64,000 nucleotides of DNA. Source: Boseongicola aestuarii (lineage in GTDB: Bacteria > Pseudomonadota > Alphaproteobacteria > Rhodobacterales > Rhodobacteraceae). The notes below the pieces were generated by a model. It was given only the letters and a program-made list of their open reading frames with translations. It had not been told where the DNA came from and did no database searches. Both the position numbers and the translations under genes were made by a program. Of this stretch, positions 1 through 8,528 are shown piece by piece. The number at the start of each line of letters is the position of its first letter. Within the stretch, counting starts at the first letter, position 1. The stretch covers positions 62,001 to 126,000 of the forward strand of contig NZ_FXXQ01000008.1 in assembly GCF_900184815.1 (NCBI RefSeq), given 5' to 3'.

Positions 1-1
1 C

Positions 2-1582
2 AAGGAACGGCTGATCGTCGTGGATCTTGGGGTAACCTTTCCCGAGATGGAAGGTTCGCCCGGAGTGGACCTGATTTTTGCGGATGTGGAATGGCTGGAA
101 GCACGGCGGGATCGGATCGAAGGCATCTTTATCACTCATGCGCATGAAGACCATGTGGGCGCGGTCGGCCACCTTTGGCATCGCTTGCGTGCGCCGATCT
201 ATGCGCGGCGTTTCACGGCGCACCATGCGGCGCGCAAACTGTCCGAGCATGGCGGCGATGAGAAGGCAATCAACGTGGTCGAGCCATGGCCCGATACGCG
301 CAAGTACGGGCCGTTTTCGGTCGGCTTTGCGCCGATCAGCCATTCGATTCCGGAAAGCTCGTCTTTGGTGATCGACACGCCGGCGGGGCGCATCGTGCAC
401 ACCGGCGACTTCAAGCTGGACAGGACGCCGTTGGTTGGCGAGCCTTGGGACCCTGATCTTTGGGCCGGGATCGCGGCAGGAGGCGTGAAGGCATTGGTTT
501 GCGATTCGACCAATGTGTTTTCGCCTCATGCGGGGCGGTCCGAGGCGACCGTTGGTCCCGAGATCACGGAATTGGTGAGCGATGCCAAGGGGATGGTGAT
601 TGCGACGACCTTTGCGTCGAACGTCGCACGGGTGAAAACCCTGGCCGAGGCGGGTGTGGCGGCGGGCCGTTCGGTTTGCCTATTAGGGCGCGCGATGCGG
701 CGCATGGTCGAGGCCAGTGTCGAGACGGGTGTGTTGACGGATTTCCCAACCGTGGTCAGCCCCGAAGAGGCAGGTGATATCCCGCGCGAGAACCTGATGT
801 TGTTGGTCACGGGCTCGCAAGGCGAACGGCGAGCGGCGTCGGCGGGGCTCAGTCGGGGAAAGTATCTGGGACTTGAGGTGAAGGAAGGCGATCTTTTCCT
901 GTTTTCCTCGAAGACCATTCCCGGCAATGAACGTGGTGTCGCGCGGATCATTAACGCGTTTTCCGAAAAGGGCGTTGACGTGGTCGATGAGAATTCCGGC
1001 GGGCATTATCACGTATCGGGCCATGCGAACCGGCCTGACCTGGACACGATGCACGCATTGGTCAAACCGCAGATGGTGATCCCGATGCACGGCGAGCACC
1101 GGCACCTGCGCGAACACGCGAAACTGGCCGAAAGCAACGGATTGCAGTCGATTGTAGCGCCGAACGGGGCGGTCGTGGATATGACCGGCAACCGTCCGAA
1201 GATCGCCGAATACATCGAGGCGGGGCGGACGTATCTGGACGGCGCGGTGCAGATCGGCGCGTTGGACGGCGTGGTGCGCGACCGTATTCGAATGGCGCTT
1301 AACGGACATGTGCTGGTGACGCTGATCCTTGAGGACAACGACGCGCTTGGCGACCCTTGGGTCGAGATTTCCGGGTTGCCGGAAACCGGGCGTTCGAAGG
1401 CGGCCTTGGTAGATGTGCTGGAAGAAGATCTGGGCCAGTTCGTTGGGCGCGCCAAGCGCAAGACTCTCTCTGATGACGAGGCTTTGGAAAAAGAGTTGCG
1501 CCAGATCGTCAGAAAGACCGCGCTTGACGAGATCGGCAAGAGGCCGGAAGTGACGGTTGTGATTTCCCGTTTGAGCGCATGA
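2..1582 (+). CDS. rnj: Ribonuclease J, 5' end cut by window edge
   Basis: Metallo-beta-lactamase/beta-CASP ribonuclease acting in mRNA decay and rRNA processing. The reading frame is open from base 2 with no start, so the first few dozen residues lie outside the window; 526 residues remain. The metal-binding motif THAHEDH lies near fragment residue 45, followed by further conserved pieces (HTGDFK, CDSTN, GSQGE, SGHANRPDL, PMHGEHRHL). The C-terminal dimerisation domain is complete to the stop. The stop overlaps the start of the next gene by 4 bases, so the two are probably translated together. The family call is secure; whether it is mainly an exo- or endonuclease here cannot be told. Confidence 0.95.
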   Translation, partial: KERLIVVDLGVTFPEMEGSPGVDLIFADVEWLEARRDRIEGIFITHAHEDHVGAVGHLWHRLRAPIYARRFTAHHAARKLSEHGGDEKAINVVEPWPDTRKYGPFSVGFAPISHSIPESSSLVIDTPAGRIVHTGDFKLDRTPLVGEPWDPDLWAGIAAGGVKALVCDSTNVFSPHAGRSEATVGPEITELVSDAKGMVIATTFASNVARVKTLAEAGVAAGRSVCLLGRAMRRMVEASVETGVLTDFPTVVSPEEAGDIPRENLMLLVTGSQGERRAASAGLSRGKYLGLEVKEGDLFLFSSKTIPGNERGVARIINAFSEKGVDVVDENSGGHYHVSGHANRPDLDTMHALVKPQMVIPMHGEHRHLREHAKLAESNGLQSIVAPNGAVVDMTGNRPKIAEYIEAGRTYLDGAVQIGALDGVVRDRIRMALNGHVLVTLILEDNDALGDPWVEISGLPETGRSKAALVDVLEEDLGQFVGRAKRKTLSDDEALEKELRQIVRKTALDEIGKRPEVTVVISRLSA

Positions 1583-2229
1583 TGTTACCGGTTGTCTTTG
1601 ATCTTGATGGAACGCTGATTGACAGTCTGCCGGATGTCACAAAGGCGGTGAATTTGCTGTTGGCGGAAGAGGGTCAGCCGCTGTTGCCGCAGTCGGTCGT
1701 GAACACCTTTGTCGGCAGTGGCGAGAAGGTCTTGATGCAGCGCCTGATCGCGGCGACAGCGTTTACTGAGGCGGATGCGGAACGGCTGATGCCGCGCTTC
1801 ATCGCGCATTACAAGACGGCCGCTTTGGACACCCGATTGTTTCCCGGCGCGCGCTCGGCTTTGGACCGTCTGCGCGCGGCGGGAGTTCCCATCGGGCTTT
1901 GCACCAACAAGCCGCGTGCGCCCCTGGTGCCGACCCTGGAGGCAGCGGGGTTGGGAGATGTGTTCGGTGTTGTGGTGGCGGGCGACGACCTGCCGCTGCG
2001 CAAGCCCGATCCCGCGCCGTTGTTTCATTGCTTTCGCGCCCTCGGAGCGGAAACCGGGATCTACGTTGGTGATAGCGAGGTGGACGCCGAGACTGCAAAA
2101 CGGGCCGGTGTGCCGTTTGTGATCTATGTCCACGGCATCCGGGTCAGTCCGATTGAAGATATCCCCCACGATGTGAGTTTTGAGGATTTCGCTGCACTCG
2201 ATGAGATCTTGCGCACGCTTCAGACCTGA
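1579..2229 (+). CDS. gph: Phosphoglycolate phosphatase, HAD family
   Basis: Hydrolyses 2-phosphoglycolate, removing the by-product of oxygenase activity or DNA end repair. The 216 residues carry the HAD motifs in order: FDLDGTLIDS (nucleophile and acid-base aspartates, residues 7-16), LCTNKPRA (motif II), RKPDP (motif III lysine) and YVGDSEVDAETA (motif IV). The cap is alpha-helical as in Gph. The start ATG overlaps the rnj stop. Length and motifs fit Gph, but other HAD subfamily IA phosphatases share them, so the substrate is inferred. Confidence 0.85.
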   Translation: MMLPVVFDLDGTLIDSLPDVTKAVNLLLAEEGQPLLPQSVVNTFVGSGEKVLMQRLIAATAFTEADAERLMPRFIAHYKTAALDTRLFPGARSALDRLRAAGVPIGLCTNKPRAPLVPTLEAAGLGDVFGVVVAGDDLPLRKPDPAPLFHCFRALGAETGIYVGDSEVDAETAKRAGVPFVIYVHGIRVSPIEDIPHDVSFEDFAALDEILRTLQT

Positions 2230-2388
2230 CGTGACGCGAACTGTGCCTTTCGTGTCAGGCTTGCAAGCACCTCTGGAAGCCTTTCAAACAATTCTGCAAC
2301 ATTCCTGCGCCAGATCCGTGGAACGTGCGCGGCTTCTCTGAGGGGTCGCCGGACATTTCCAGTTCAAAAGGTATGGGGTCAGCGCAGG

Positions 2389-2652
2389 ATGATCGAGCTA
2401 ACATACATTACCGGAAAAGTTGACTTGATCGGATATATCGCATCGTTGTTGGTTCTGCTGACCTTTACGATGCGGTCGATGATCTGGCTGCGGCTGTTCG
2501 GATTGGCAAGCAATATTGCGTTCATCACATACGCCATTCTGGCGGAACTTCCGCCGATTTTCATGCTGCATGTCGTTCTTATCGCGATCAACGCGGTGCG
2601 TTTTGCTGAATTGCGGCGGGACGATGCGAGCAGGAGGCTGGCGAAAGACTAA
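2389..2652 (+). CDS. Small membrane protein with three predicted helices
   Basis: An 87-residue protein with hydrophobic stretches at about residues 14-28, 33-50 and 55-70, and a charged tail (RRDDASRRLAKD). The middle segment (LFGLASNIAFITYAILAELP) resembles the membrane part of Popeye-type or cyclic-nucleotide-associated bacterial membrane proteins, but there is no nucleotide-binding domain. It sits alone behind a 159-base gap after gph and converges on the helicase gene, sharing a bidirectional terminator. Function unknown. Confidence 0.7.
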   Translation: MIELTYITGKVDLIGYIASLLVLLTFTMRSMIWLRLFGLASNIAFITYAILAELPPIFMLHVVLIAINAVRFAELRRDDASRRLAKD

Positions 2653-2692
2653 AAAAATGGCGCGCCAAGGCTTTGACGCGCCACGTTTTTTC
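2651..2692. terminator. Bidirectional terminator between convergent genes
   Basis: A 7-bp perfect stem (TGGCGCG at 2658-2664 with CGCGCCA at 2677-2683) is flanked by an A-run on the left and a T-run on the right, so it can end transcription from both the small membrane protein gene and the helicase gene. Confidence 0.8.
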
Positions 2693-2707
2693 AGGTCTTG
2701 ACCAGTT

Positions 2708-4234
2708 TCAGCCGGTACGGCGTTCGTCAAAACTCATGGCGATGAAGCTGGGCATGTGGTCGCCCATGCCGACGACTTTGTTCTGCTGACCGCCATCATT
2801 GCGCCGACCACCGCGGTCGCGGTCGCGGCCGCCACGCTCGCGCTCTTTCGGAGAGTCAGTATTCGCAGGGGCCTGTGGCGAGGGTTGCGCCGGTGCTTGT
2901 GGTGGGGCGCTGGCTTCGACGGGGGCTGCGGCCTCGACCGGAGCCTCTTCGGTTTTCTTGCGGCGCGAACGGCGTGGCTTTTCAACCGGTGCTTCAGCGT
3001 CTGCTGTGACTTCGGGCGCGTCCGCTTTGCGACGGGTGCGGCGTGGCTTTTCCTGGGGCGCGGCTTCGGCAGTTGCCGCCGGCGTGCTGCCTTCAAGAAC
3101 CGCACGCGGGATCGCCTTACCGATCAGCTTTTCGATCTGGTCGAGCAGCTTTTCGTCGGGCCCCGAGCAGATCATGATCGCCTTGCCATCTCGGCCCGCG
3201 CGACCGGTGCGACCGATGCGGTGCACGTAGTCTTCGGAGTGGCTTGGCACGTCAAAGTTGAAGACATGGCTGACCGCCGGAATGTCGAGGCCGCGGGCGG
3301 CCACGTCAGAGGCGACAAGAAAGCGCAAACCGCCATCGCGGAACTGGTCCAGCGTTCTGGTGCGCTGGGATTGTTCAAGGTCGCCGTGGATCGGAGCCGC
3401 ATCAAACCCATGCTTTTTCAATGACTTGGCAACGATATCCACGTCGGATTTACGGTTGCAGAACACAATAGCGTTAGAGCAGGCAGCCCCTTCGCGTTCA
3501 ATCAACTGGCGCAATATGTTGCGCTTTTCGGCCGCCGAACGGTCCCGGCGCGAGGCGCGGAACATGACGACTTCCTGCGCGATCGTTTCGGAGGCCGTCG
3601 CCTGACGTGCGACCTCGATCCGCACTGGGTTGGACAGGAACGTGTTCGTGATCCGCTCGATCTCGGGCGCCATGGTTGCGGAGAAGAACAGCGTCTGGCG
3701 GGTGAACGGCGTCAGCGAGAAAATGCGTTCGATATCCGGAATGAAGCCCATGTCGAGCATCCGGTCGGCTTCGTCGACAACCATGATTTCGATGCCCGTC
3801 AGCAACAGCTTGCCGCGCTCGAAATGGTCAAGAAGGCGGCCCGGCGTGGCGATCAGAACATCGACGCCGCGGTCGATAAGCTGGTCTTGTTCCTTGAAGC
3901 TTACGCCACCGATGAGCAGCGCCTTGGTCAGCTTCACGTTCTTGGAATAGGTGTCAAAGTTCTCGGCCACCTGCGCGGCCAGTTCGCGGGTCGGGCAAAG
4001 CACCAGCGAGCGCGGCATCCGTGCGCGGGCGCGGCCACGTGCCAGCATGTGGATCATTGGCAGAGTGAACCCAGCGGTCTTGCCGGTGCCCGTTTGCGCA
4101 ATGCCCAACACGTCGCGCCCGTCGAGGGCGGCGGGGATGGCACCTTGTTGAATCGGGGTCGGGGTTTCGTATCCGGCCTCTTCAACGGCCTTGAGAATTT
4201 TTGGCGACAGCGCCAGATCGGAGAATTTCGTCAT
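2708..4234 (-). CDS. rhlE: DEAD-box RNA helicase, RhlE type
   Basis: ATP-dependent RNA helicase for RNA remodelling or ribosome assembly. The 508-residue form begins at ATG 4234 (MTKFSDLALS), matching the family's Q-motif spacing; upstream in-frame codons are unlikely to be used. Motifs seen: AQTGTGKT (I), PTRELAAQ (Ia), VDEADRMLD (II), FSATMAPE (III), HRIGRTGRAGR (VI). After residue 390 the tail is low-complexity, with repeated basic PRRTRRK/PRRSRRK blocks, Ala/Pro/Glu spacers and an Arg-Gly-Asp-rich segment typical of RNA-binding extensions. The RhlE subtype is inferred. The promoter region is the AT-rich gap at 4235-4658. Confidence 0.9.
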   Translation of the reverse strand: MTKFSDLALSPKILKAVEEAGYETPTPIQQGAIPAALDGRDVLGIAQTGTGKTAGFTLPMIHMLARGRARARMPRSLVLCPTRELAAQVAENFDTYSKNVKLTKALLIGGVSFKEQDQLIDRGVDVLIATPGRLLDHFERGKLLLTGIEIMVVDEADRMLDMGFIPDIERIFSLTPFTRQTLFFSATMAPEIERITNTFLSNPVRIEVARQATASETIAQEVVMFRASRRDRSAAEKRNILRQLIEREGAACSNAIVFCNRKSDVDIVAKSLKKHGFDAAPIHGDLEQSQRTRTLDQFRDGGLRFLVASDVAARGLDIPAVSHVFNFDVPSHSEDYVHRIGRTGRAGRDGKAIMICSGPDEKLLDQIEKLIGKAIPRAVLEGSTPAATAEAAPQEKPRRTRRKADAPEVTADAEAPVEKPRRSRRKKTEEAPVEAAAPVEASAPPQAPAQPSPQAPANTDSPKERERGGRDRDRGGRRNDGGQQNKVVGMGDHMPSFIAMSFDERRTG

Positions 4235-4305
4235 CTCGGTCCATATGTTACGGACCAATTCTCGGCCCGTCGTCGAAGCGGCGGGGGTCCGTATGACCCA
4301 TAAGC

Positions 4306-4314
4306 TTATCCACA
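4306..4314 (+). promoter_or_regulatory. Perfect DnaA box
   Basis: TTATCCACA exactly matches the DnaA-box consensus and lies about 70 bases upstream of the helicase start. It has the same orientation as the second perfect box 323 bases away. Confidence 0.6.
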
Positions 4315-4628
4315 AGCTGCCGCGATTGCCGGAACACGTAGGTCAAACGCCCTTTGGGGTCAATGTATTAAGGGAAATATGCACAATAAGTTGTTTTTGG
4401 GTTAATTGTTTCGGAATCCACCGAGGGCTCTGGAAACGTTCAGTTTTCTTTGCGGAGTCGATTTCGGCCAATGAGGGAGAGTCTATGATGACGCCAGGTC
4501 ATCTCATTAGTTGGGGATTCGCACGCTCAACAACTCATAAGGGTGTATTGAGGATTTCATGCAATTTAGAGTTGAAATTGATCCGAGCTGACTGAGTTTT
4601 CAGGCTGCGCGCCTTTCCGCACACAGAG

Positions 4629-4637
4629 TTATCCACA
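4629..4637 (+). promoter_or_regulatory. Perfect DnaA box
   Basis: Second TTATCCACA in the same gap, just beyond the 3' end of prfC. Two perfect copies in one short gap are unlikely by chance. Confidence 0.6.
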
Positions 4638-4658
4638 GTCTGCTGACCCGATTGATCG

Positions 4659-6266
4659 TCAGACCATCATCTCTTTCGTCGCCGAGAGCTTCAGGTCCGG
4701 GTAATCGCGCTCGATCCGGTCGATGTCCCATTGCAGGCGAGTCAGGTAGACCATGTCGCCGTCGTTGTCGGCTGCCATGTGGCCCTTGTTGGCGTTGACG
4801 AAGGCGTCGACCTTGTCTTTTGGCCCCGTTACCCAGCGGGCCGAGGTGAATTGCGAGGGCTCGAAGCGTACGGGCAAGCCGTATTCCAGTTCGATCCGGC
4901 TGGCGAGGACTTCGAATTGCAATTGCCCGACTACACCAACGATGAAGCCCGAGGCGAGCATCGGTTTGAAGACCTTGGCAGCACCTTCTTCGGCGAACTG
5001 CATTAACGCCTTTTCAAGGTGCTTTGCCTTCATCGGATCGCCCGCGCGGACGTTCTGCAAAAGCTCGGGCGCGAAGGATGGGATGCCCGTGACCTTGATC
5101 GCTTCGCCTTCGGTCAGCGTGTCGCCAATGCGCAACTGGCCGTGGTTCGGGATGCCGATGATGTCACCGGCCCAGGCCTCTTCGGCCAGTTCGCGGTCCG
5201 AGGCCAGGAACAGCACGGGGTTCGAAATGGCCATAGGTTTTTTCGAGCGCACATGCGTCAGTTTCATGCCGCGTTTAAAGTGCCCGGATGCCAGACGCAC
5301 AAACGCCACGCGGTCGCGGTGCTTGGGGTCCATGTTCGCCTGCACCTTGAACACGAAGCCCGCGACGGTGGTCTCATCCGGGCTGACGTGGCGGGGCGAG
5401 GCGGATTGCGGCTGGGGTTCGGGGCCGAATTTGGCGATGCCGTCCATCAGGTCCTTGACGCCAAACGAGTTGATCGCCGAGCCGAACCAGATCGGGGTCA
5501 TGGTGCCGTCAAGGAACGCCTGACGGTCGAAAGTGGGCAAAAGTTCGCGGGCCATTTCGACCTCTTCGCGCAGTTGCTCAAGAAGGTGGGCGGGGACGTG
5601 CTCGGCCAGTTTCGGATCGTCCAGACCCTTGATCTTGATGGATTCCGCGCGTTTGTTGCGGTCGCCGCGCTCCATTAGTTCAAGGCGGTCGTTCAGAATG
5701 TCGTATGAGCCGATGAAATCGCGACCCACCCCGATGGGCCAGCTTGCGGGGGTCACGTCGATCGCCAGGTTTTCCTGAATTTCGTCGATGATCTCGAAGG
5801 TTTCGCGGCTTTCACGGTCCATCTTGTTACAAAACGTCAGGATCGGCAGGTCGCGCATCCGGCAGACTTCGAACAGCTTTTGCGTCTGGCTTTCCACGCC
5901 TTTTGCGCCGTCGATCACCATGATCGCGGCGTCCACGGCCGTCAGCGTGCGATAGGTGTCTTCCGAAAAATCCGAGTGACCCGGCGTATCGACGAGATTG
6001 AATCGGTGGCCGTCGAAATCGAACGACATGGCCGAGGCCGACACCGAAATGCCCCGGTCCTTTTCCATCTGCATGAAGTCCGACCGCGTGCGCCGGGCTT
6101 CGCCTTTGGCGCGTACCTGACCGGCCATCTGGATCGCGCCACCGTACAGCAGGAACTTCTCGGTCAGCGTCGTCTTGCCCGCATCGGGATGCGAGATGAT
6201 GGCGAATGTGCGCCGCCGGGCGATTTCCGGGGGCAGGGGGGATGAATTTGAAGCGCGGTCCAACAT
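4659..6266 (-). CDS. prfC: Peptide chain release factor 3
   Basis: Translational GTPase that recycles RF1/RF2 from the ribosome after termination. Starting at ATG 6266 (MLDRASNSS) gives 535 residues, close to the usual RF3 length of about 530; an ATG three codons earlier (6275) is equally possible because neither has a strong ribosome-binding site. GTPase motifs are clear: SHPDAGKTTL (G1), DTPGHSDF (G3), CNKMDR (G4). The RF3-specific domains follow and are intact to the end. An open frame continues much further upstream, but it runs antisense through the next gene and does not look coding. Confidence 0.95.
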   Translation of the reverse strand: MLDRASNSSPLPPEIARRRTFAIISHPDAGKTTLTEKFLLYGGAIQMAGQVRAKGEARRTRSDFMQMEKDRGISVSASAMSFDFDGHRFNLVDTPGHSDFSEDTYRTLTAVDAAIMVIDGAKGVESQTQKLFEVCRMRDLPILTFCNKMDRESRETFEIIDEIQENLAIDVTPASWPIGVGRDFIGSYDILNDRLELMERGDRNKRAESIKIKGLDDPKLAEHVPAHLLEQLREEVEMARELLPTFDRQAFLDGTMTPIWFGSAINSFGVKDLMDGIAKFGPEPQPQSASPRHVSPDETTVAGFVFKVQANMDPKHRDRVAFVRLASGHFKRGMKLTHVRSKKPMAISNPVLFLASDRELAEEAWAGDIIGIPNHGQLRIGDTLTEGEAIKVTGIPSFAPELLQNVRAGDPMKAKHLEKALMQFAEEGAAKVFKPMLASGFIVGVVGQLQFEVLASRIELEYGLPVRFEPSQFTSARWVTGPKDKVDAFVNANKGHMAADNDGDMVYLTRLQWDIDRIERDYPDLKLSATKEMMV

Positions 6267-6407
6267 CAGCCGCATATAGCCAGCCCGCGTGGCGCGCGCA
6301 ATGACCGAGAGGCGTGGATTGACGCAAGAGGGTTTGATGGGCATAGTGAGAACATAAGAAGAACAAAATTCGGCGGGTCGAGCGATGCTTTTGAAGGAGA
6401 GAAATCG

Positions 6408-6779
6408 ATGACAACCGAAGAGATTGCCAAGAAACTTTGCGAACACTGCCGCAACCACACCGAAGCGCAGGGCCTGGAAGAGCTTTACGCCGAGACCGCC
6501 GAGTCCATTGAGGCGATGTCCCCGGAAGGGCAGTCGCCGATCAGCAAGGGGCGCGCCGCGATCCAGGCCAAGCACGACTGGTGGAGCGAAGCGATGGAGG
6601 TCCATTCCTTTGACCTTGAGGGGCCTTTCGTGCACGACAATCAGTTTGCTGTGGTTTTCGATATCGACTGCACCGACAAGGCCAGTGGTCAGCGGTGGCA
6701 CGCGAAAGAAGTGGGGCTTTACGTGGTGTCTGAGGGCAAGATCGTGAAGGAGAGCTTCTTCATGGCTCCGATGGGCTAG
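6408..6779 (+). CDS. NTF2-like (SnoaL-type) protein
   Basis: A 123-residue single-domain protein: an N-terminal helical part, then a curved beta-sheet-like pattern ending in VGLYVVSEGKIVKESFF, typical of the SnoaL/NTF2-like fold with its terminal beta-hairpin. It has a good ribosome-binding site (GAAGGAGAG about 8 bases before ATG). It is divergent from prfC and stands alone. Members range from isomerases to stress proteins with no proven activity, so no substrate is assigned. Confidence 0.8.
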   Translation: MTTEEIAKKLCEHCRNHTEAQGLEELYAETAESIEAMSPEGQSPISKGRAAIQAKHDWWSEAMEVHSFDLEGPFVHDNQFAVVFDIDCTDKASGQRWHAKEVGLYVVSEGKIVKESFFMAPMG

Positions 6780-6960
6780 GACGTACCTGACGTTGGGACT
6801 TGGCGAACAATGCCGCGCTGCGGGCCGGATTGTCTTGGATCGACGGGGGTTTACCGCGCGTTTCTTTGCCGTTTCCGGCGTGACGTCGCTTCCTGCTTGA
6901 TCCCGGCGCAAAGGTTCTGTCCTATGGGCGCGGGTTTATTTTTTTTGGGGGAGTCAATTG

Positions 6961-7551
6961 ATGACTATTCGTTTTGTTGTGTCCGTGGCCGCGCTTGTGG
7001 GTTTGACGGCCTGTGGTGGTGGCGGTGACGGTGGTATTGGAGGCGGTTTTGGCTCGCTCGATCAGAAATACGATACGCTCTTTAACGATTTACCGGCGAA
7101 CTCTTCCGTTGGCACTAATATCGTTGATTTTTCAGGAGTGATGTTCGTGGCAACAGACCTGGATCCTAGCGGCGGCACTTCGGACAGCGGGTATCTCGGC
7201 AGCGCGGATATGTCGATGAACTTCACAAGTGGAATGTTCACGGGGTCTGCAACCGGGTTCTACCTTGTCTCCATTGACACTGTTACCGGCGAACCAAATG
7301 GGTTTCTAACCACAGTCAATCCTGATGGATCTGTTTCCTCAATCGACGTTGAATTCAACGATTCCGGGATTGCTGGTGCTGGCTTCACGCCAGCGTTCGG
7401 AGGATCAATCAATGGTGACGTTCTCGGGGGCGAAGGTGTCGGAACCTTTCGTGGCACTGCTGGCGAATTCGTATCAATCATTCAAGCGGATGGTGTTGAC
7501 GGCTTCACTGTGAATGGCAATCCCGCAGACGTCACGATATTTGGTAACTAA
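6961..7551 (+). CDS. Predicted small outer-membrane lipoprotein, TbpB-like barrel
   Basis: A 196-residue protein with a short signal peptide ending in lipobox LTAC (Cys about residue 18), then a Gly-rich linker (GGGGDGGIGGGFG). The rest alternates Gly-rich beta strands such as GSADMSMNFTSGMFTGSATGF and a later repeat of the same style, suggesting a small beta-barrel like the C-lobe of transferrin-binding-protein-type lipoproteins. The ATG at 6961 is chosen because GGGGGAG lies about 8 bases upstream. No Slam or TonB gene is adjacent. The fold is inferred; the ligand is unknown. Confidence 0.65.
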   Translation: MTIRFVVSVAALVGLTACGGGGDGGIGGGFGSLDQKYDTLFNDLPANSSVGTNIVDFSGVMFVATDLDPSGGTSDSGYLGSADMSMNFTSGMFTGSATGFYLVSIDTVTGEPNGFLTTVNPDGSVSSIDVEFNDSGIAGAGFTPAFGGSINGDVLGGEGVGTFRGTAGEFVSIIQADGVDGFTVNGNPADVTIFGN

Positions 7552-7620
7552 CCACCTCTTTGAAACCTTGAAGCAAAGTGCTACCTCCATCGAGACATAT
7601 CTCAGGGGAGACGAATTCAC

Positions 7621-8400
7621 ATGGATTTCGGGATTTCAGGTAAAAGAGCGTTGGTCTGCGCATCGTCCAAGGGCTTGGGCCGCGGGTGCGCGGAAGCTTT
7701 GGCGGCGAACGGCGTCAATCTGGTCATGAACGCACGCGGGGTCGATGCTTTGGAAGCGACAGCCGCGGAGATCCGGGCCAAGCACGGCGTCGAAGTGACA
7801 ACGGTGGCTGCAGACGTCACTACGCCCGAAGGGCAGGCGGCGGTTCTTGAGGCCGCAGGTCAGGTCGACATTCTGGTCACCAATGCGGGCGGACCGCCTC
7901 CGGGCATGTGGACCGACTGGGACCGCGACGACTTCATCGCAGCACTGGATGCCAACATGCTGACGCCGATCGCGCTGATCAAGGCGCTGGTTCCCGGCAT
8001 GATGGAGCGCGGCTGGGGCCGTGTGGTCAACATCACGTCGCAATCGGTCAAGGCACCTTTGCCGATCCTTGGGCTGTCCAATTCGGCGCGCGCGGGTCTG
8101 ACAGGCTATGTTGCGGGCACCTCGCGGCAGGTGGCGGAAAAGGGTGTCACGATCAACAACCTGCTGCCGGGTATCCATGATACTGACCGCGCCAAGTCGC
8201 TGGATTCAGGCGTTGTGGCCAAGACCGGCGTCACGATGGAACAGGCGCGTGCGAACCGCGAAGCCACGATCCCCGCGCGGCGCTATGGCACCAGCGAGGA
8301 ATTCGGCGCGACCTGCGCGTTTCTGTGTTCGGCACACGCGGGTTTTATTGTCGGCCAGAACCTGCTGCATGACGGCGGTGGCACGAACTTCACGATCTAA
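7621..8400 (+). CDS. Short-chain dehydrogenase/reductase-like protein lacking the catalytic Tyr-Lys pair
   Basis: A Rossmann-fold SDR-like protein of 259 residues, related to 3-oxoacyl-ACP reductases. The cofactor motif SSKGLGRG (about residues 15-22) and the LVTNAGG motif are present. At the place of the usual YxxxK motif, after the ITSQS serine, the sequence is LSNSARAG, so Tyr is Ser and Lys is Arg. A recognised BKR-like SDR subgroup deviates from the catalytic tetrad in this way. It may use other residues or have lost reductase activity. It is followed by a hairpin and the symporter gene. No operon partner indicates its substrate. Confidence 0.85.
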   Translation: MDFGISGKRALVCASSKGLGRGCAEALAANGVNLVMNARGVDALEATAAEIRAKHGVEVTTVAADVTTPEGQAAVLEAAGQVDILVTNAGGPPPGMWTDWDRDDFIAALDANMLTPIALIKALVPGMMERGWGRVVNITSQSVKAPLPILGLSNSARAGLTGYVAGTSRQVAEKGVTINNLLPGIHDTDRAKSLDSGVVAKTGVTMEQARANREATIPARRYGTSEEFGATCAFLCSAHAGFIVGQNLLHDGGGTNFTI

Positions 8401-8452
8401 ATCGCGATGGCAGACACGACGCCTCACAAGCCCGTGTAAACCTTGCAGTATT

Positions 8453-8476
8453 CCGCCCCGGTGATTTCCGGGGCGG
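8453..8476 (+). terminator. Strong hairpin after the SDR gene
   Basis: Perfect 9-bp stem CCGCCCCGG / CCGGGGCGG with a 6-base loop. No T-tract follows, so intrinsic termination is uncertain. Confidence 0.45.
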
Positions 8477-8528
8477 CAATGGTCTGTTAGCGAGGCGGGC
8501 AGTCGCACCCGCTGAATAAGGCCCTGTC

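Larger units (their letters stand above)
4235..4658. other. AT-rich intergenic region with DnaA-box and GANTC cluster
   Basis: A 424-base gap between the helicase start and the end of prfC, clearly more AT-rich than its surroundings. It holds two perfect DnaA boxes TTATCCACA (4306-4314 and 4629-4637), a one-mismatch box ATATGCACA (4377-4385), and four GANTC sites (CcrM methylation motif) at 4414-4418, 4455-4459, 4479-4483 and 4516-4520. No convincing coding frame is present. It could be a replication origin, a DnaA-binding control region, or a cell-cycle-regulated promoter for the helicase. Confidence 0.6.

Noticed and set aside
6267-6911. Upstream extension of prfC adding about 215 residues
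   Set aside because: Antisense to the NTF2-like gene, no domain, and RF3 of normal length starts at 6266.
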